Shown piece by piece: positions 41,524 through 52,012 of a DNA stretch of 64,000 nucleotides. A program made the translations under genes and the position numbers. Positions within the stretch are counted from its first letter, which is position 1. Each line of letters opens with the position of its first letter. Location of the stretch: contig JABSQP010000010.1 of the NCBI GenBank assembly GCA_013215815.1, positions 1 through 64,000 of the forward strand, given 5' to 3'. Source of the DNA: Alphaproteobacteria bacterium (GTDB taxonomy: Bacteria > Pseudomonadota > Alphaproteobacteria > Micavibrionales > Micavibrionaceae). Below the pieces are notes generated by a model, which was given only the letters and a program-made list of their open reading frames with translations, was not told the origin of the DNA and did not search any database.

Positions 41524-41825
41524 AATTTCACTTACAGTGATTATTTTTATTGACTCCTTCGCTCCTAATTCCATATAACAGTCTTGTTGATCGCTCTCAT
41601 ACGGCGTTTAACTGTGGCATTTGAAAGGGGCAGCTTGCACCACGTAAAAAAGGCTAAAGAGCGCTATAGCGTACGAACCGCTATGGTCCCTAAATTTGAA
41701 ACGGACCTGGCGATTTGGATACGCTTTTTTTGTGCCTTTTTCTAAGGCTCTCACAGGCTTCTCCATATCGATCAGAATTTGAAAACAAATCGCTTTGTTG
41801 CGATCTAATAAATGGAGAAATAAAT

Positions 41826-42083
41826 ATGTCACGCAATATCGTCCAAGTTGGTGGTCAAGACGGCCAACAATATGAATTACCAAAAGGTGTTTCTTTCCAA
41901 ACTTTCAATTGGGACAGAACCTACTGTGTTTTAATAGATGGTTTAGGTGGAGCGTTTAAAAATGGTGCCGCCGTAGTGGATTCATTGGATATCAGAACGG
42001 TTGGAGATGATACCGAAGAACAGGTAGCCGCTGTAACAGACTTGCTTATTCGAAACGGCGCCAAGCCCGTTGCTGCAATTTAA
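41826..42083 (+). CDS. Hypothetical small protein
   Basis: ATG at 41826 with tggagaaa upstream; MSRNIVQVGGQDGQQYELPKGVSFQTFNWDRTYC... Confidence 0.6.
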   Translation: MSRNIVQVGGQDGQQYELPKGVSFQTFNWDRTYCVLIDGLGGAFKNGAAVVDSLDIRTVGDDTEEQVAAVTDLLIRNGAKPVAAI

Positions 42084-42111
42084 CAATTAAAAATAGAGTG
42101 TGTGTATTACC

Positions 42112-42480
42112 ATGAACATCGAAAATCAAAAATTCTACGTTACTGTTGATCAGAAAGAGCCCAATGTCTTTATTGATCAGCGCTTAGCGGGATTATTTCC
42201 TGACAATCGTCTCGGCGTCGTTATGCCACGTGAAAAATGGCCCAGTTATGGCTGTTCAGACTTAAGCAAAGCTGAAGTAACGCTTATAGAGGCGGAATCA
42301 AAGATTATTGTTACCGCATTTAATCTAGCGGGTAACGTTCGCGATGAGCGCACAATCGGATTACGCGACGAACCTGATAATATGCGTTTTCAGATTCAAT
42401 ATGTACTGGGTCAACTAGGCGCACACCCATTGTCTAACGGGCGTGTATCAGGAACAACGCCGGCATCTTTAAATTTATAA
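42112..42480 (+). CDS. Hypothetical protein
   Basis: Start MNIENQKFYVTVDQKEPNVF; co-oriented with the preceding small gene. Confidence 0.6.
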   Translation: MNIENQKFYVTVDQKEPNVFIDQRLAGLFPDNRLGVVMPREKWPSYGCSDLSKAEVTLIEAESKIIVTAFNLAGNVRDERTIGLRDEPDNMRFQIQYVLGQLGAHPLSNGRVSGTTPASLNL

Positions 42481-42504
42481 CAATTTCCCCCATAAAACTT
42501 ATCT

Positions 42505-42526
42505 GCCGCGCTTTTATTAGTGCGGC
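42505..42526 (+). terminator. Rho-independent terminator
   Basis: GCCGCGC-8 nt-GTGCGGC followed by TTTTTCTTT. Confidence 0.65.
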
Positions 42527-42549
42527 TTTTTCTTTATGCTTGTTTCACA

Positions 42550-43566
42550 ATGAAATTAACATGGAAACAAATTGAGCCATTTGTTAAAAGCCCTGATCCA
42601 AAAGCACGGGTCGTACTCGTTTATGGGCCGGATGACGGTCTCATGCGTGAACGCGCAAAACTGATTGGTAAAACCATTGCCCCCGATCTTAATGATCCTT
42701 TCAATGTCATTACTTTAACTACAGATCAAATAAACGAAGATCCTGCGCGCCTATCTGATGAAGCAAAGGCATTCTCTATGATGGGAGGATCACGTCTCAT
42801 TCGCATTGAAGGAGGCGCTGATAAACTTACTCCTACAATTAAAGAATACTTAGAAGAGCCAAGTGATGAAAACCTTGTCGTTATCGAAGCAGGCGAGCTG
42901 TCAACACGCTCATCTTTAAGGAAACTTTGTGAAAGCGCTAAAAATGCTGCGGCTTTGCCTTGTTATGTCGAAGATGAACGCGGTGTTTCACAAGTCATTC
43001 GCCAATCACTTCAAGATGAAAATTTGGGAATAGATGCGGACGCCCTTAACTGGCTGGCCGCTAATATAGCAGGAGATCGAGGCCGTGTACGCGGTGAGAT
43101 TAACAAGCTTATTACGTATATGGGAGATGATAAAAATAACGTCACCATCGATGATGTACAGGCTTGCTGCGGTGAAGCTGGCGCTGGATCAATAGAAAAT
43201 TTAATTTATGCTGTTGCCGGGGCCAATCCGAAAACAGCCATCACGACATACAATCAACTTTTGGGGGATGGGGTTCCCGTCATTGTAATTCTGAGAAGTT
43301 TACAAAATCATTTTAAGAGACTGCATTACGTTCAAGCGATGATGCAAGATGGCAAGAATACAGAACAAGCCGTTAAAAGCCTTCAACCGCCCATCTTCTT
43401 TAAATATGAAAGCGCATTTAAAGGGCAGATTAATCGCTGGAACAAACCAAAAATTGATCGCGTTTTATCACGCCTGAATGAACTAGAAGCACAAACAAAA
43501 CAAACAGGAATGCCTGTTGAAACGCTATGTTCACAGGCACTTTTATCACTTAGTTCTATGAGATAA
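42550..43566 (+). CDS. holA: DNA polymerase III delta subunit
   Basis: MKLTWKQIEPFVKSPDPKARVVLVYGPDDGLMRERAKLI...; LNWLAANIAGDRGRVRGEINKL. Confidence 0.93.
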   Translation: MKLTWKQIEPFVKSPDPKARVVLVYGPDDGLMRERAKLIGKTIAPDLNDPFNVITLTTDQINEDPARLSDEAKAFSMMGGSRLIRIEGGADKLTPTIKEYLEEPSDENLVVIEAGELSTRSSLRKLCESAKNAAALPCYVEDERGVSQVIRQSLQDENLGIDADALNWLAANIAGDRGRVRGEINKLITYMGDDKNNVTIDDVQACCGEAGAGSIENLIYAVAGANPKTAITTYNQLLGDGVPVIVILRSLQNHFKRLHYVQAMMQDGKNTEQAVKSLQPPIFFKYESAFKGQINRWNKPKIDRVLSRLNELEAQTKQTGMPVETLCSQALLSLSSMR

Positions 43567-43569
43567 TAA

Positions 43570-44523
43570 TTACTGTTCGGCAGCTGGTTTAGGAACTGAT
43601 GTTAAGCGCTGTAGTACATCATCAAGTTGGTCGAGGTTTAAAAACTCAATATTGACTGTACCTGCTTTAGCATCCTTCATATCAATAGACACGTTCACGC
43701 CAAGCTCATCAGATAAACTCTTCTCAAGTGCTAAAAGGTCAGCATCCTTGCCCGTCTTCTTTGATCCTTTTTTGCTGCGCTTATGGATCTTTCTGCCCGC
43801 ACTTGTCGCCGCTAATTTCTCTGTATCGCGGACAGAAAGGCCTTTTGAAACAACCTCTTGAGCTAAAATAGTAGGATTATCCGATTTAATTAATGCGCGT
43901 GCATGCCCCGCACTTAAATCCCCCTTAGTTACCATACCCTGAACACTTTCGGGCAACTCAAGCAAGCGGATCATATTGGCAATATGGCTTCGACTCTTGC
44001 TCACAGCCTCACCAATATCTTCATGAGAATGGCCAAACTCCTCAGCAAGTCTCTGATATCCACGCGCTTCTTCAATAGGCGTCAAATCACGGCGCTGTAA
44101 GTTCTCAACCAAACCAATTTGCAGCGTTGCGTCATCATCCAACTCTCGAATAACGATGGGCACTTCATGTAGTTGCGCTTTCTGACAAGCACGCCAACGG
44201 CGCTCACCAGCTACAATTTCATAGCGATCAGAAGAGTGTTTATCAGGGCGCACTAGAATTGGTTGCAGCAAACCATGTTCTTGAATCGACTCCGCTAAAT
44301 CACTGATGGCTTTTTCATTAAAGTATTGGCGCGGCTGATCTGGATTAGGAGAAATCTTCTCTATACCAACTATTTTTCGTAACGTACCTGGGACACCTTC
44401 ATCAGCATCTATAACAGGGTAGTCACCTTCTTCGTCTTCGAATAAAGCGCCCAAGCCCCGCCCCAAGCCTCGCTTTTTAGGGTTTAAAATCTCTTCCAAT
44501 TCTTCATCGAAATCATCAGACAT
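43570..44523 (-). CDS. parB: Chromosome-partitioning protein ParB
   Basis: GLGRGLGALFEDE, ISPNPDQPRQYF, VAGERRWRACQKA, LVENLQRRDLTPIEEARGYQRL. Confidence 0.97.
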   Translation of the reverse strand: MSDDFDEELEEILNPKKRGLGRGLGALFEDEEGDYPVIDADEGVPGTLRKIVGIEKISPNPDQPRQYFNEKAISDLAESIQEHGLLQPILVRPDKHSSDRYEIVAGERRWRACQKAQLHEVPIVIRELDDDATLQIGLVENLQRRDLTPIEEARGYQRLAEEFGHSHEDIGEAVSKSRSHIANMIRLLELPESVQGMVTKGDLSAGHARALIKSDNPTILAQEVVSKGLSVRDTEKLAATSAGRKIHKRSKKGSKKTGKDADLLALEKSLSDELGVNVSIDMKDAKAGTVNIEFLNLDQLDDVLQRLTSVPKPAAEQ

Positions 44524-44526
44524 GGC

Positions 44527-45429
44527 TTATGCAACCCCTTCAGACTGTTCCAAGAATTTTTGTTGTCTAGTACCACTTATTTCTTTTTCACGCTTCAAAA
44601 CTTCTTTAGCAAGACTAATATAAGCCCTTGCGCCGGAACAACGCATGTCATAAACAATCGCCGGTAAGCCATAGGAAGGGGCTTCAGATAAGCGAACATT
44701 ACGCGGAATAACTGTGTTATAAACTTTGTCACCAAAGTATTCACGCACATCATCCGCAACCATGCCGGATAAATTATTACGTCCATCAAACATTGTTAGG
44801 ACAACACCATGGATCTCTAAACGCGGATTAAAGTTCTTTTGAATACGATCAATTGTCTTCACAAGATGGCTAAGGCCCTCAAGAGCATAAAACTCGCACT
44901 GAAGTGGAACAATGATTGAGTCTGACGCCACCAAAGCATTCAGCGTCAGAAGGCTTAATGATGGCGGACAATCAATAACTACATAATCATATTCCATCGG
45001 CACGCGGAGAGCTTCCTGAAGGCGATATTCGCGGCGACTTGCTGCAACAAGTTCAATTTCTGCGCCAGAGAGGTGAATAGACGATGGCAAAACGCTCAAA
45101 CGCGGCACTTTTGTCTTATGAACAGATTGCGCCACTGTTGCATCACCAAAAATCACATCATATGTACTGCTTTTAATGGCTGAGCGCTTAACACCTAGAC
45201 CTGTACCAGCATTGCCTTGCGGATCAAGATCTACAAGAAGAACCTTCTTGCCAATCGCACACAACGCAGTCGCCAAATTAACTGCTGTTGTTGTTTTACC
45301 AACACCACCCTTCTGATTCGCGACAGACAATATACGTGGAATACGTTTTGTTGACTGTCCTGATGGGATATTAGAATTACTTCCTTCACCAACATCCTGA
45401 AGAGGCGATCTGATAAAATTAGCGATCAT
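44527..45429 (-). CDS. parA: Chromosome-partitioning ATPase ParA
   Basis: SVANQKGGVGKTTTAVNLATAL, VDLDPQGNAGTGLG, DYVVIDCPPSLSLLTLNAL. Confidence 0.97.
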   Translation of the reverse strand: MIANFIRSPLQDVGEGSNSNIPSGQSTKRIPRILSVANQKGGVGKTTTAVNLATALCAIGKKVLLVDLDPQGNAGTGLGVKRSAIKSSTYDVIFGDATVAQSVHKTKVPRLSVLPSSIHLSGAEIELVAASRREYRLQEALRVPMEYDYVVIDCPPSLSLLTLNALVASDSIIVPLQCEFYALEGLSHLVKTIDRIQKNFNPRLEIHGVVLTMFDGRNNLSGMVADDVREYFGDKVYNTVIPRNVRLSEAPSYGLPAIVYDMRCSGARAYISLAKEVLKREKEISGTRQQKFLEQSEGVA

Positions 45430-45538
45430 GTTTTGATCCTTTTTTATGTGTGTGGAATAGAAATGATACTAACGTCACACATATAATCGTCAAGGAATAT
45501 GAGGAATTTAAGCGTTATTATTCACAAAGCAGATAATG

Positions 45539-46153
45539 TTATTTTGACGAAACATTCGATAGAATGAGGATAGATGACTGGCCGCCAGTGACGCTTTCTA
45601 CTTCCTCGAAAGAAAAATTCCAGCATTGTTTTGCTTCCTGTATCTCCTCTTCGTACCGCTCTCCTTTTGGAAACAGGAGTCGTAAATCCGGATTCATGCC
45701 AATCCAATCCGAAGAGTATTCAAGCAGTTTATTGAGAGATGCAAGGGCTCTCGCCATAATCAGATCTGGCTTCGTTTCACGTGAAACAGTCTCAATTCTA
45801 GAGTTATGAATGGTTGCATTTTCAGCCCTTGTTTCACGTGAAACAGTGCGCATAAAAGTGCATTTCTTTTGGTCAGATTCAACCATATGGAACTCTTTAT
45901 CCGGATTCATAATAGCCAAAACTAAGCCTGGGAAACCACCGCCACTTCCAAAATCAAACACCACCTTGACATCTTTGGGCAGCACCTCAGATAGCTGCAT
46001 AGAATCCACGAAATGGCGCTCCCACGCATTACCCATAGTCTGAGGGCTGACGAGATTAATCTTCACCTGCCATTTCTCAAGCAAACGGAGGTAGTGCTTT
46101 AGCCTATCTTCCGTTTCACGTGAAACGTCTGATGAGAAGTTATTAAGCGACAT
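45539..46153 (-). CDS. rsmG: 16S rRNA (guanine527-N7)-methyltransferase
   Basis: [43 protein letters not shown]. Confidence 0.96.
   Translation of the reverse strand: MSLNNFSSDVSRETEDRLKHYLRLLEKWQVKINLVSPQTMGNAWERHFVDSMQLSEVLPKDVKVVFDFGSGGGFPGLVLAIMNPDKEFHMVESDQKKCTFMRTVSRETRAENATIHNSRIETVSRETKPDLIMARALASLNKLLEYSSDWIGMNPDLRLLFPKGERYEEEIQEAKQCWNFSFEEVESVTGGQSSILILSNVSSK
45774..45787. promoter_or_regulatory. parS: parS site 1 (within rsmG)
   Basis: GTTTCACGTGAAAC, perfect 14-bp palindromic core. Confidence 0.93.
45830..45845. promoter_or_regulatory. parS: parS site 2 (within rsmG)
   Basis: TGTTTCACGTGAAACA, perfect 16-bp consensus. Confidence 0.96.
46113..46126. promoter_or_regulatory. parS: parS site 3 (5' end of rsmG)
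   Basis: GTTTCACGTGAAAC. Confidence 0.93.
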
Positions 46154-48089
46154 CAGCTTCTTTACCTGATTTTTTAGCAAGCTTTTTCGGGCTCTTTTTG
46201 ACATGGCGCAAAAGAGAAATAACGGCTGCTGGCGTTACACCAGGAATACGAGAGGCGGCTCCCAAAGTTTCCGGACGCGCCTTCTCAAGCTTATCTTTTA
46301 CCTCAGCAGAAAGACCACCAATATCGTCGTAATTTAAATGCGCCGGAATCTTTAGAGCCTCGTCACGACGGAAAGCTTCAATATCTGCTTCCTGTCGGGC
46401 ACGGTATCCTTCGTACATGGCATCAATTGCGATTTGGTCTTGTATCTCTTTTGAAAGGCCTTTTAATTCTGACCACTGGGATTCTAACTTATCCCAGCTC
46501 ATATCTGGATAACGTAAAAGATCATAAGCACTGCGACGACGTCCATCCTGATTAATTTCAAATCCATTATTTTGAAGTTCAGAAGGAGTAGCCGTTAACT
46601 GATGAACAAGAACATGGCCTTTTGCGAGAAGCTCCTTTTTCTCATTCCATTTTGTTTCACGTGAAACGCCAACGCATCCTAATTCGATGCCTTTATCGGT
46701 TAGTCTCTGATCGGCATTATCGGATCTTAAAAGAAGGCGATATTCTGCTCGGCTCGTAAACATACGATATGGCTCTGGCGCACCGCGTGTAATCAGATCA
46801 TCAATAAGAACACCGATATAGGCATCGGCGCGATCAAGAATGAAGACTTCAGATGTTTCACGTGAAACATCCTCATTCAGTGCTTTTGATTGCAGCGCTG
46901 CGTTCAATCCAGCCATAAGTCCCTGAGCGCCAGCCTCTTCATATCCCGTTGTCCCGTTGATTTGTCCCGCCAAAAATAGGCCTGAAACACGTTTAGATTC
47001 AAGGGTTTGCTTTAAATCACGCGGATCACAGTAATCATATTCAATAGCATAAGCCCACTCGATAACTTCAGCATTCTCAAGGCCCTTGATAGTTTTCAGC
47101 ATCTCTTTTTGCACATCAATCGGTAGAGCATTTGATATACCATTTGGATAAACGGTGTGGTCATCCAGGCCTTCCGGTTCGAGGAAAATTTGGTGACGAT
47201 CTTTATCCGCAAACCGAACAATCTTATCTTCAATCGATGGGCAATAACGCGGACCCGTTCCATCAATCTGACCTGAATACATCGGCGCACGATGAAGGTT
47301 ATCACGGATGATTTTATGTGTTTCTGCGTTCGTATAAGTGATACCGCAATTGATCTGTGGCACCGTGATTTCATCATTCATATACGAGAAAGGGACAGGA
47401 ACACTATCAGGTTCTTGCACATCTAATGCATCCCAATCAATAGTACGGCTATCAAGACGAGCAGGTGTGCCTGTTTTCAGCCTCTCTAGAGGAAATTCAA
47501 GTTTTTCAAGGGTTTGCGCTAATCCTACCGATGGGCCTTCACCCACGCGACCCGCAGGAATCTGCTCTTCTCCACGGTGAATAAGACCGCGCAAGAACGT
47601 GCCAGTCGTAATAACAAGAGCGCCACAACCGATATCGTGCGCAGCATTACTCTCTCCTGTCACCATTTTTACACCGGTGAGTTCTGTGCCATCTAGGATG
47701 AGATCTTCAGCGCTACCTTCTAATAGAGCAAGATTATCGATGGCATTAAGTTCTGCCTGCATTGCTTCACGATAGAGCTTACGATCAGCCTGAGCGCGCG
47801 GCCCACGAACAGCAGGGCCTTTGGACGCATTTAAGATACGAAATTGAATACCAGATTTATCAATGACGCGGCCCATCAAGCCATCAAGTGCGTCAATTTC
47901 GCGCACTAAATGGCCTTTCCCAAGTCCGCCAATCGCCGGATTACAGGACATGACGCCGATTGTATCAAGCTTATGCGTGATAAGAGCCGTCTTAACACCC
48001 ATGCGCGCAGCAGCAGCAGCAGCCTCACATCCCGCGTGGCCACCCCCGACAACAATCACATCATAATATTGATCAAAAGCCCTATTCAT
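46143..48089 (-). CDS. mnmG: tRNA uridine-5-carboxymethylaminomethyl modification enzyme MnmG (GidA)
   Basis: [57 protein letters not shown]. Confidence 0.98.
   Translation of the reverse strand: MNRAFDQYYDVIVVGGGHAGCEAAAAAARMGVKTALITHKLDTIGVMSCNPAIGGLGKGHLVREIDALDGLMGRVIDKSGIQFRILNASKGPAVRGPRAQADRKLYREAMQAELNAIDNLALLEGSAEDLILDGTELTGVKMVTGESNAAHDIGCGALVITTGTFLRGLIHRGEEQIPAGRVGEGPSVGLAQTLEKLEFPLERLKTGTPARLDSRTIDWDALDVQEPDSVPVPFSYMNDEITVPQINCGITYTNAETHKIIRDNLHRAPMYSGQIDGTGPRYCPSIEDKIVRFADKDRHQIFLEPEGLDDHTVYPNGISNALPIDVQKEMLKTIKGLENAEVIEWAYAIEYDYCDPRDLKQTLESKRVSGLFLAGQINGTTGYEEAGAQGLMAGLNAALQSKALNEDVSRETSEVFILDRADAYIGVLIDDLITRGAPEPYRMFTSRAEYRLLLRSDNADQRLTDKGIELGCVGVSRETKWNEKKELLAKGHVLVHQLTATPSELQNNGFEINQDGRRRSAYDLLRYPDMSWDKLESQWSELKGLSKEIQDQIAIDAMYEGYRARQEADIEAFRRDEALKIPAHLNYDDIGGLSAEVKDKLEKARPETLGAASRIPGVTPAAVISLLRHVKKSPKKLAKKSGKEADVA
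46654..46667. promoter_or_regulatory. parS: parS site 4 (within mnmG)
   Basis: GTTTCACGTGAAAC (flanks T...G). Confidence 0.93.
46854..46869. promoter_or_regulatory. parS: parS site 5 (within mnmG)
   Basis: TGTTTCACGTGAAACA, perfect 16-bp consensus. Confidence 0.96.
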
Positions 48090-48157
48090 GCGGGCGTTAT
48101 ACAGAATAGGGAACGAAAATGCTACTATTTTCGATACGCGCCAGAGCTGATTAGAAG

Positions 48158-49519
48158 TTACTTCCCAATACAGAAATCACGGAAAATGACATCAAGTAGA
48201 TCTTCTACATCAACACGACCCGTTATGCGGCCAATTGATCTGAGCGCAGCGCGCAATTCTTCGGCCATCAAATCAGGGGCTTGCTGAGCTATGGCGAGTT
48301 TTAAAAACTCATGCGCCTCTTCTAAAGCCGAACGATGCCGGCGACGTGTAAGGGTAGGGGCGTCATGACCAGATCGTGTTTTCATGAGAGCTTCAATCCG
48401 CGTTGTTAACGCGTTTAAAAATTCTCCAATGCCTTCGCCTGTTGTTACAGAAATATTGAGAGGTATTTGTCCATTTATTGCGCCCGAATTTTTTTCACGT
48501 GAAACATCACTCTTATTGATGAGAACAAGAGATTTATCATCAACGAGTTCTAATGTGTGTTGGTCAAGCTTATCAGCGCTACCATCGAAAACAAGAAGGC
48601 GAATATCAGCGCCTTCAGCGCGCTGCAAAGCACGCTTAATACCTTCGGATTCAATTGTATCGTGATCATTACTGCCAAGCTGATCGGGGCGCAAACCCGC
48701 AGTATCCGCTAGAATTACAGGATACCCGCCTAAATTTAAGTGTACCTCAATAATATCGCGCGTTGTGCCTGCCATATCCGAAACAATTGCAACATCACGT
48801 TGCGCCAATGCATTTACTAGAGAAGATTTACCCGCATTTGGCGCGCCAATAATCGCGACCTGAACACCAGAACGAAGCATTTCGCCGCGGCGATTATCAT
48901 TCAAATGTTCATCAATTGCGGCCACAATTTTTTCAATTGCAGGCAGCGCTTTTGCCGTCTCACTATCTGGCACATCTTCATCAGGAAAATCAATAATCGC
49001 TTCAACATAGGCAAGCGCTTTTGTAAGCTCCTCTGCCCAACCATGATAAAGATCAGCGAGCGCACCACCCATTTGAGCAAGAGCCTGATTTTTCTGCGCC
49101 GCCGTTTCCGCCTCGATCAAATCAGCAACAGCTTCGGCCTCTGTTAGGTCCATTTTTGAATTTTCAAATGCTCGGCGTGTGAATTCACCCGGCTCTGCAA
49201 GTCGGCATCCTTCCATCTGGCTGAGCACTTCAAGCAATTCATCAATCACAGCGATTGATCCATGAACATGATATTCAATGACATCTTCACCTGTGAAACT
49301 AGCTGGTGCCTTAAACCCAACGACTAAAGCATGATCCAAAACACTGCTGTCTTTCGGATTAATAAGCTTGCAAAGCTTTGCTGAGTATGGTTTTGGCAGC
49401 TCTTTATGCGGCATCAAAATTTCTAGCGTATTCCACGCTTTTTGTCCGGATACACGCACAACACTAACGCCGGCTTTACCAGCGGCGCTTGAAAGAGCAA
49501 ATATTGTTTCGCTTGTCAT
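48158..49519 (-). CDS. mnmE: tRNA modification GTPase MnmE (TrmE)
   Basis: [63 protein letters not shown]-terminal FCIGK. Confidence 0.98.
   Translation of the reverse strand: MTSETIFALSSAAGKAGVSVVRVSGQKAWNTLEILMPHKELPKPYSAKLCKLINPKDSSVLDHALVVGFKAPASFTGEDVIEYHVHGSIAVIDELLEVLSQMEGCRLAEPGEFTRRAFENSKMDLTEAEAVADLIEAETAAQKNQALAQMGGALADLYHGWAEELTKALAYVEAIIDFPDEDVPDSETAKALPAIEKIVAAIDEHLNDNRRGEMLRSGVQVAIIGAPNAGKSSLVNALAQRDVAIVSDMAGTTRDIIEVHLNLGGYPVILADTAGLRPDQLGSNDHDTIESEGIKRALQRAEGADIRLLVFDGSADKLDQHTLELVDDKSLVLINKSDVSREKNSGAINGQIPLNISVTTGEGIGEFLNALTTRIEALMKTRSGHDAPTLTRRRHRSALEEAHEFLKLAIAQQAPDLMAEELRAALRSIGRITGRVDVEDLLDVIFRDFCIGK
48491..48506. promoter_or_regulatory. parS: parS-like site 6 (within mnmE)
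   Basis: TTTTTCACGTGAAACA, one mismatch to TGTTTCACGTGAAACA. Confidence 0.75.
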
Positions 49520-49597
49520 CATTCCTTGTCTCACAATGAACTCCCGTGATACCGTTCTTTACCGCAAGAGTAAAGAGCAGCGAAAAAGGAAACCGAT

Positions 49598-50305
49598 ATG
49601 CCTGATATGACTATTCCAGCAAAAGATAGCGGATCATTTAATGCGTATGTAGCAATGCCCGATAATGTCGAAGACGGTCAAAGCGTTCCTGCTGTTATTG
49701 TTATTCAGGAAATCTTTGGAATTAATGACGGCCTGCGCGGCAAATGTGACTGGCTTGCCTCACAAGGATTTATGGCTGTCGCGCCAGATTTGTTTTGGCG
49801 TATTGAACCGGGTATTGAGCTTTCCGACCAAATCCCTGAAGAATTAGAGCGCGCCTTTGAACTCTTCGGATTGTTCGATGTTGAAAAAGGTATCGAAGAT
49901 TTAAAGGCGACCGTTCACACGATTAAAGGACATGCATCTTGTAATGGTAATGTTGGAGCGCTCGGTTACTGTCTTGGTGGAAAGCTCGCTTACCTCATGG
50001 CATGCCGATCTGATGTTAAAGCAAGCGTAGGTTACTATGGTGTCGGTATTGAAGATATGTTGGCAGAAGCCAATAATATAGACGGTAAACTATTACTTCA
50101 TATTGCCGAAAAAGATGGTTTTGTTCCGCCCGAAGCACAGCATAAAATTCTTGAGGCGTTCTTACCGAAAGAAAACATTGCACTACATACTTACCCTGAC
50201 ATGGATCATGCATTTACACGTGAGGGTGGTGATAATTATGATGAGGCGAACGCTGAATTAGCTGATGGGCATTCTATAGCTTTTCTGAAAAACAATTTGG
50301 AATAA
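49598..50305 (+). CDS. Dienelactone hydrolase family protein
   Basis: VPAVIVIQEIFGINDGLRGKCDWLASQGFMAVAPDLFWR, GALGYCLGGKLAYLMA, YPDMDHAFTREGGDNYD. Confidence 0.93.
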   Translation: MPDMTIPAKDSGSFNAYVAMPDNVEDGQSVPAVIVIQEIFGINDGLRGKCDWLASQGFMAVAPDLFWRIEPGIELSDQIPEELERAFELFGLFDVEKGIEDLKATVHTIKGHASCNGNVGALGYCLGGKLAYLMACRSDVKASVGYYGVGIEDMLAEANNIDGKLLLHIAEKDGFVPPEAQHKILEAFLPKENIALHTYPDMDHAFTREGGDNYDEANAELADGHSIAFLKNNLE

Positions 50306-50322
50306 AAACTAAAAAAATCATT

Positions 50323-51897
50323 ATGAATCAAATAGATACAAATGATTTAACACAAAAGGCACTGAAACAAATCAGGCAACTTTGTAATGGAAACGGCATT
50401 CAATCCGACGCTGTTCAAATAGCAAGCCAAGATCCTGAAGTCATCACGATGGAGGGTCTAACACACCTTGAAATCGACACTAAAACGCATGAAGAAGAGC
50501 GCGTAGGAAAATTTGAAAAAGGGAAGTTTATTCAGAGCCCTGAGGCTGTTGAGAAAACTATTGTCAACGCACAAAATAAAATAATGAAAAACGACAATAG
50601 TCGTGAGTTTATTTCAAAAAGAATATTGGATCGTCCTGATAAAGGTTTCGCTCTTCATGGGGCAGAAATAGAATTAGAGGAACTTCAAGAAGATTATTCG
50701 ACGCATGTTCCTTGTCGTACATGTGGAGGACAGGGCGCTAAAACGTGTGGGCAATGCAACGGCCAAAGACAAGAAGTTTGTACACAATGTCATGGACGTA
50801 CAATGATTCCTTGTCGTCAATGTCATGGACAAGGATTTTCAAAGAACCCTGACGGATCACAAAAGCAATGTAATTATTGCTTTGGCCAAAGACAGGTCTC
50901 TTGCCCGCTTTGCCAAAAAACTGGGCGCATTAAATGTCGCGCATGCCGCGCAACAGGACATATTAAATGCGATCCTTGTAAGGGAAGCGGTATTTTTACG
51001 CACATTGTCTCCGTTTTACCCGTTGTAAAGACATTGTTTGAAATGGATCGTGCAGAACTGCCCGACGCTGTTGTCGGTGCTTTTGAGCGTAATGGCCCCA
51101 AGCTGGCCGCCAGAGGCCATATGGAGATTGAAGCCAACCTGGTTTCACGCAAGGATGGGGGATCAGCCATCAAATACGAAACCTCATTCCCTTATGCTGA
51201 TATGGTTCTTCGCATTAACGGGAAGCCTGTAAAAATTAGCGCTTTTGGAAATAAGGGAAAGATAATCAAGGTAAAGCCATTCTTGGAGAGCTTAATTAAG
51301 CCTGGATTGGATAACTTAAAGCGCGCCGCCAAAAATGACGGGCTTGTCAGCGGAAATATTAAAAAAGCGACGCATTATCGCATCATTTCGCGCGCCATCG
51401 CTCTAACCGCAACGACACAAAAGAAAAAAGCACTATTGGAGCTCAAAAAACGTTACCCAATCGGAATACGTACAGAGGCTCTGCAAGCACTCATCATATT
51501 GTCAGACAAGGCGATAGGAAATGTAACGCGTAAGCCACGCTATATCGGCCTTGCTGCAGGGCTTATATTATCAGGGGCGATTTATGCAGGCCTATTTCTT
51601 GGCGGCATTTATGCGCAAATTGCGAAAGGCCTCACACAACCAATTGAAATAGCTACAGCTCTCGGACTCGTTTGCCTTGGTGGCTTCATGTCTCTCTTTG
51701 CTATTAAGTGTGCGGCTAAGAAATCCATGTCAAACGCAATTGGCCATCTGTTACTTTCTGGCGGCAGAACAAAAACATCAACAAAAACGCGCACATCCGG
51801 CGTGTACGCTTTTTTAGGTTCGGCCATCATTTTGGTTTTAGTGATAGAGATAGCGCGGCAGTCAGGCCAGCCAATCCCTAGCTGGTATAATTTTTAA
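50323..51897 (+). CDS. Membrane protein with DnaJ-type CxxC zinc-finger array, no J domain
   Basis: Eight CxxC motifs: CRTC-CGQC-CTQC-CRQC-CNYC-CPLC-CRAC-CDPC with GxG spacers; hydrophobic C-terminal segments (GLAAGLILSGAIYAGLFLGGIYA; AFLGSAIILVLVIEIA). Confidence 0.85.
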   Translation: MNQIDTNDLTQKALKQIRQLCNGNGIQSDAVQIASQDPEVITMEGLTHLEIDTKTHEEERVGKFEKGKFIQSPEAVEKTIVNAQNKIMKNDNSREFISKRILDRPDKGFALHGAEIELEELQEDYSTHVPCRTCGGQGAKTCGQCNGQRQEVCTQCHGRTMIPCRQCHGQGFSKNPDGSQKQCNYCFGQRQVSCPLCQKTGRIKCRACRATGHIKCDPCKGSGIFTHIVSVLPVVKTLFEMDRAELPDAVVGAFERNGPKLAARGHMEIEANLVSRKDGGSAIKYETSFPYADMVLRINGKPVKISAFGNKGKIIKVKPFLESLIKPGLDNLKRAAKNDGLVSGNIKKATHYRIISRAIALTATTQKKKALLELKKRYPIGIRTEALQALIILSDKAIGNVTRKPRYIGLAAGLILSGAIYAGLFLGGIYAQIAKGLTQPIEIATALGLVCLGGFMSLFAIKCAAKKSMSNAIGHLLLSGGRTKTSTKTRTSGVYAFLGSAIILVLVIEIARQSGQPIPSWYNF

Positions 51898-51911
51898 TAC
51901 CCCGGAATCTA

Positions 51912-51946
51912 ATCACACCTGCCGCGGGACATGCAGCAGGTGTGAT
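51912..51946. other. Stem-loop (11-bp perfect arms) between convergent genes
   Basis: ATCACACCTGC-13 nt-GCAGGTGTGAT; no adjacent T tract. Confidence 0.7.
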
Positions 51947-52012
51947 CAAGAGACATCTATTGCTAGATGAAAACATCCATTCCTAAAAGACGAGCGAACC
52001 GATCACCATCTT

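Noticed and set aside
45774-48506. Repeated GTTTCACGTGAAAC considered as a CRISPR or interspersed mobile repeat
   Set aside because: Spacing is irregular (57 bp to over 1.6 kb), the unit is a short perfect palindrome, it lies in coding sequence beside parAB and matches the parS consensus.
50713-50990. Cys-codon periodicity taken as a tandem DNA repeat
   Set aside because: Nucleotide units differ; the periodicity is at protein level (CxxCxGxG zinc-finger array).
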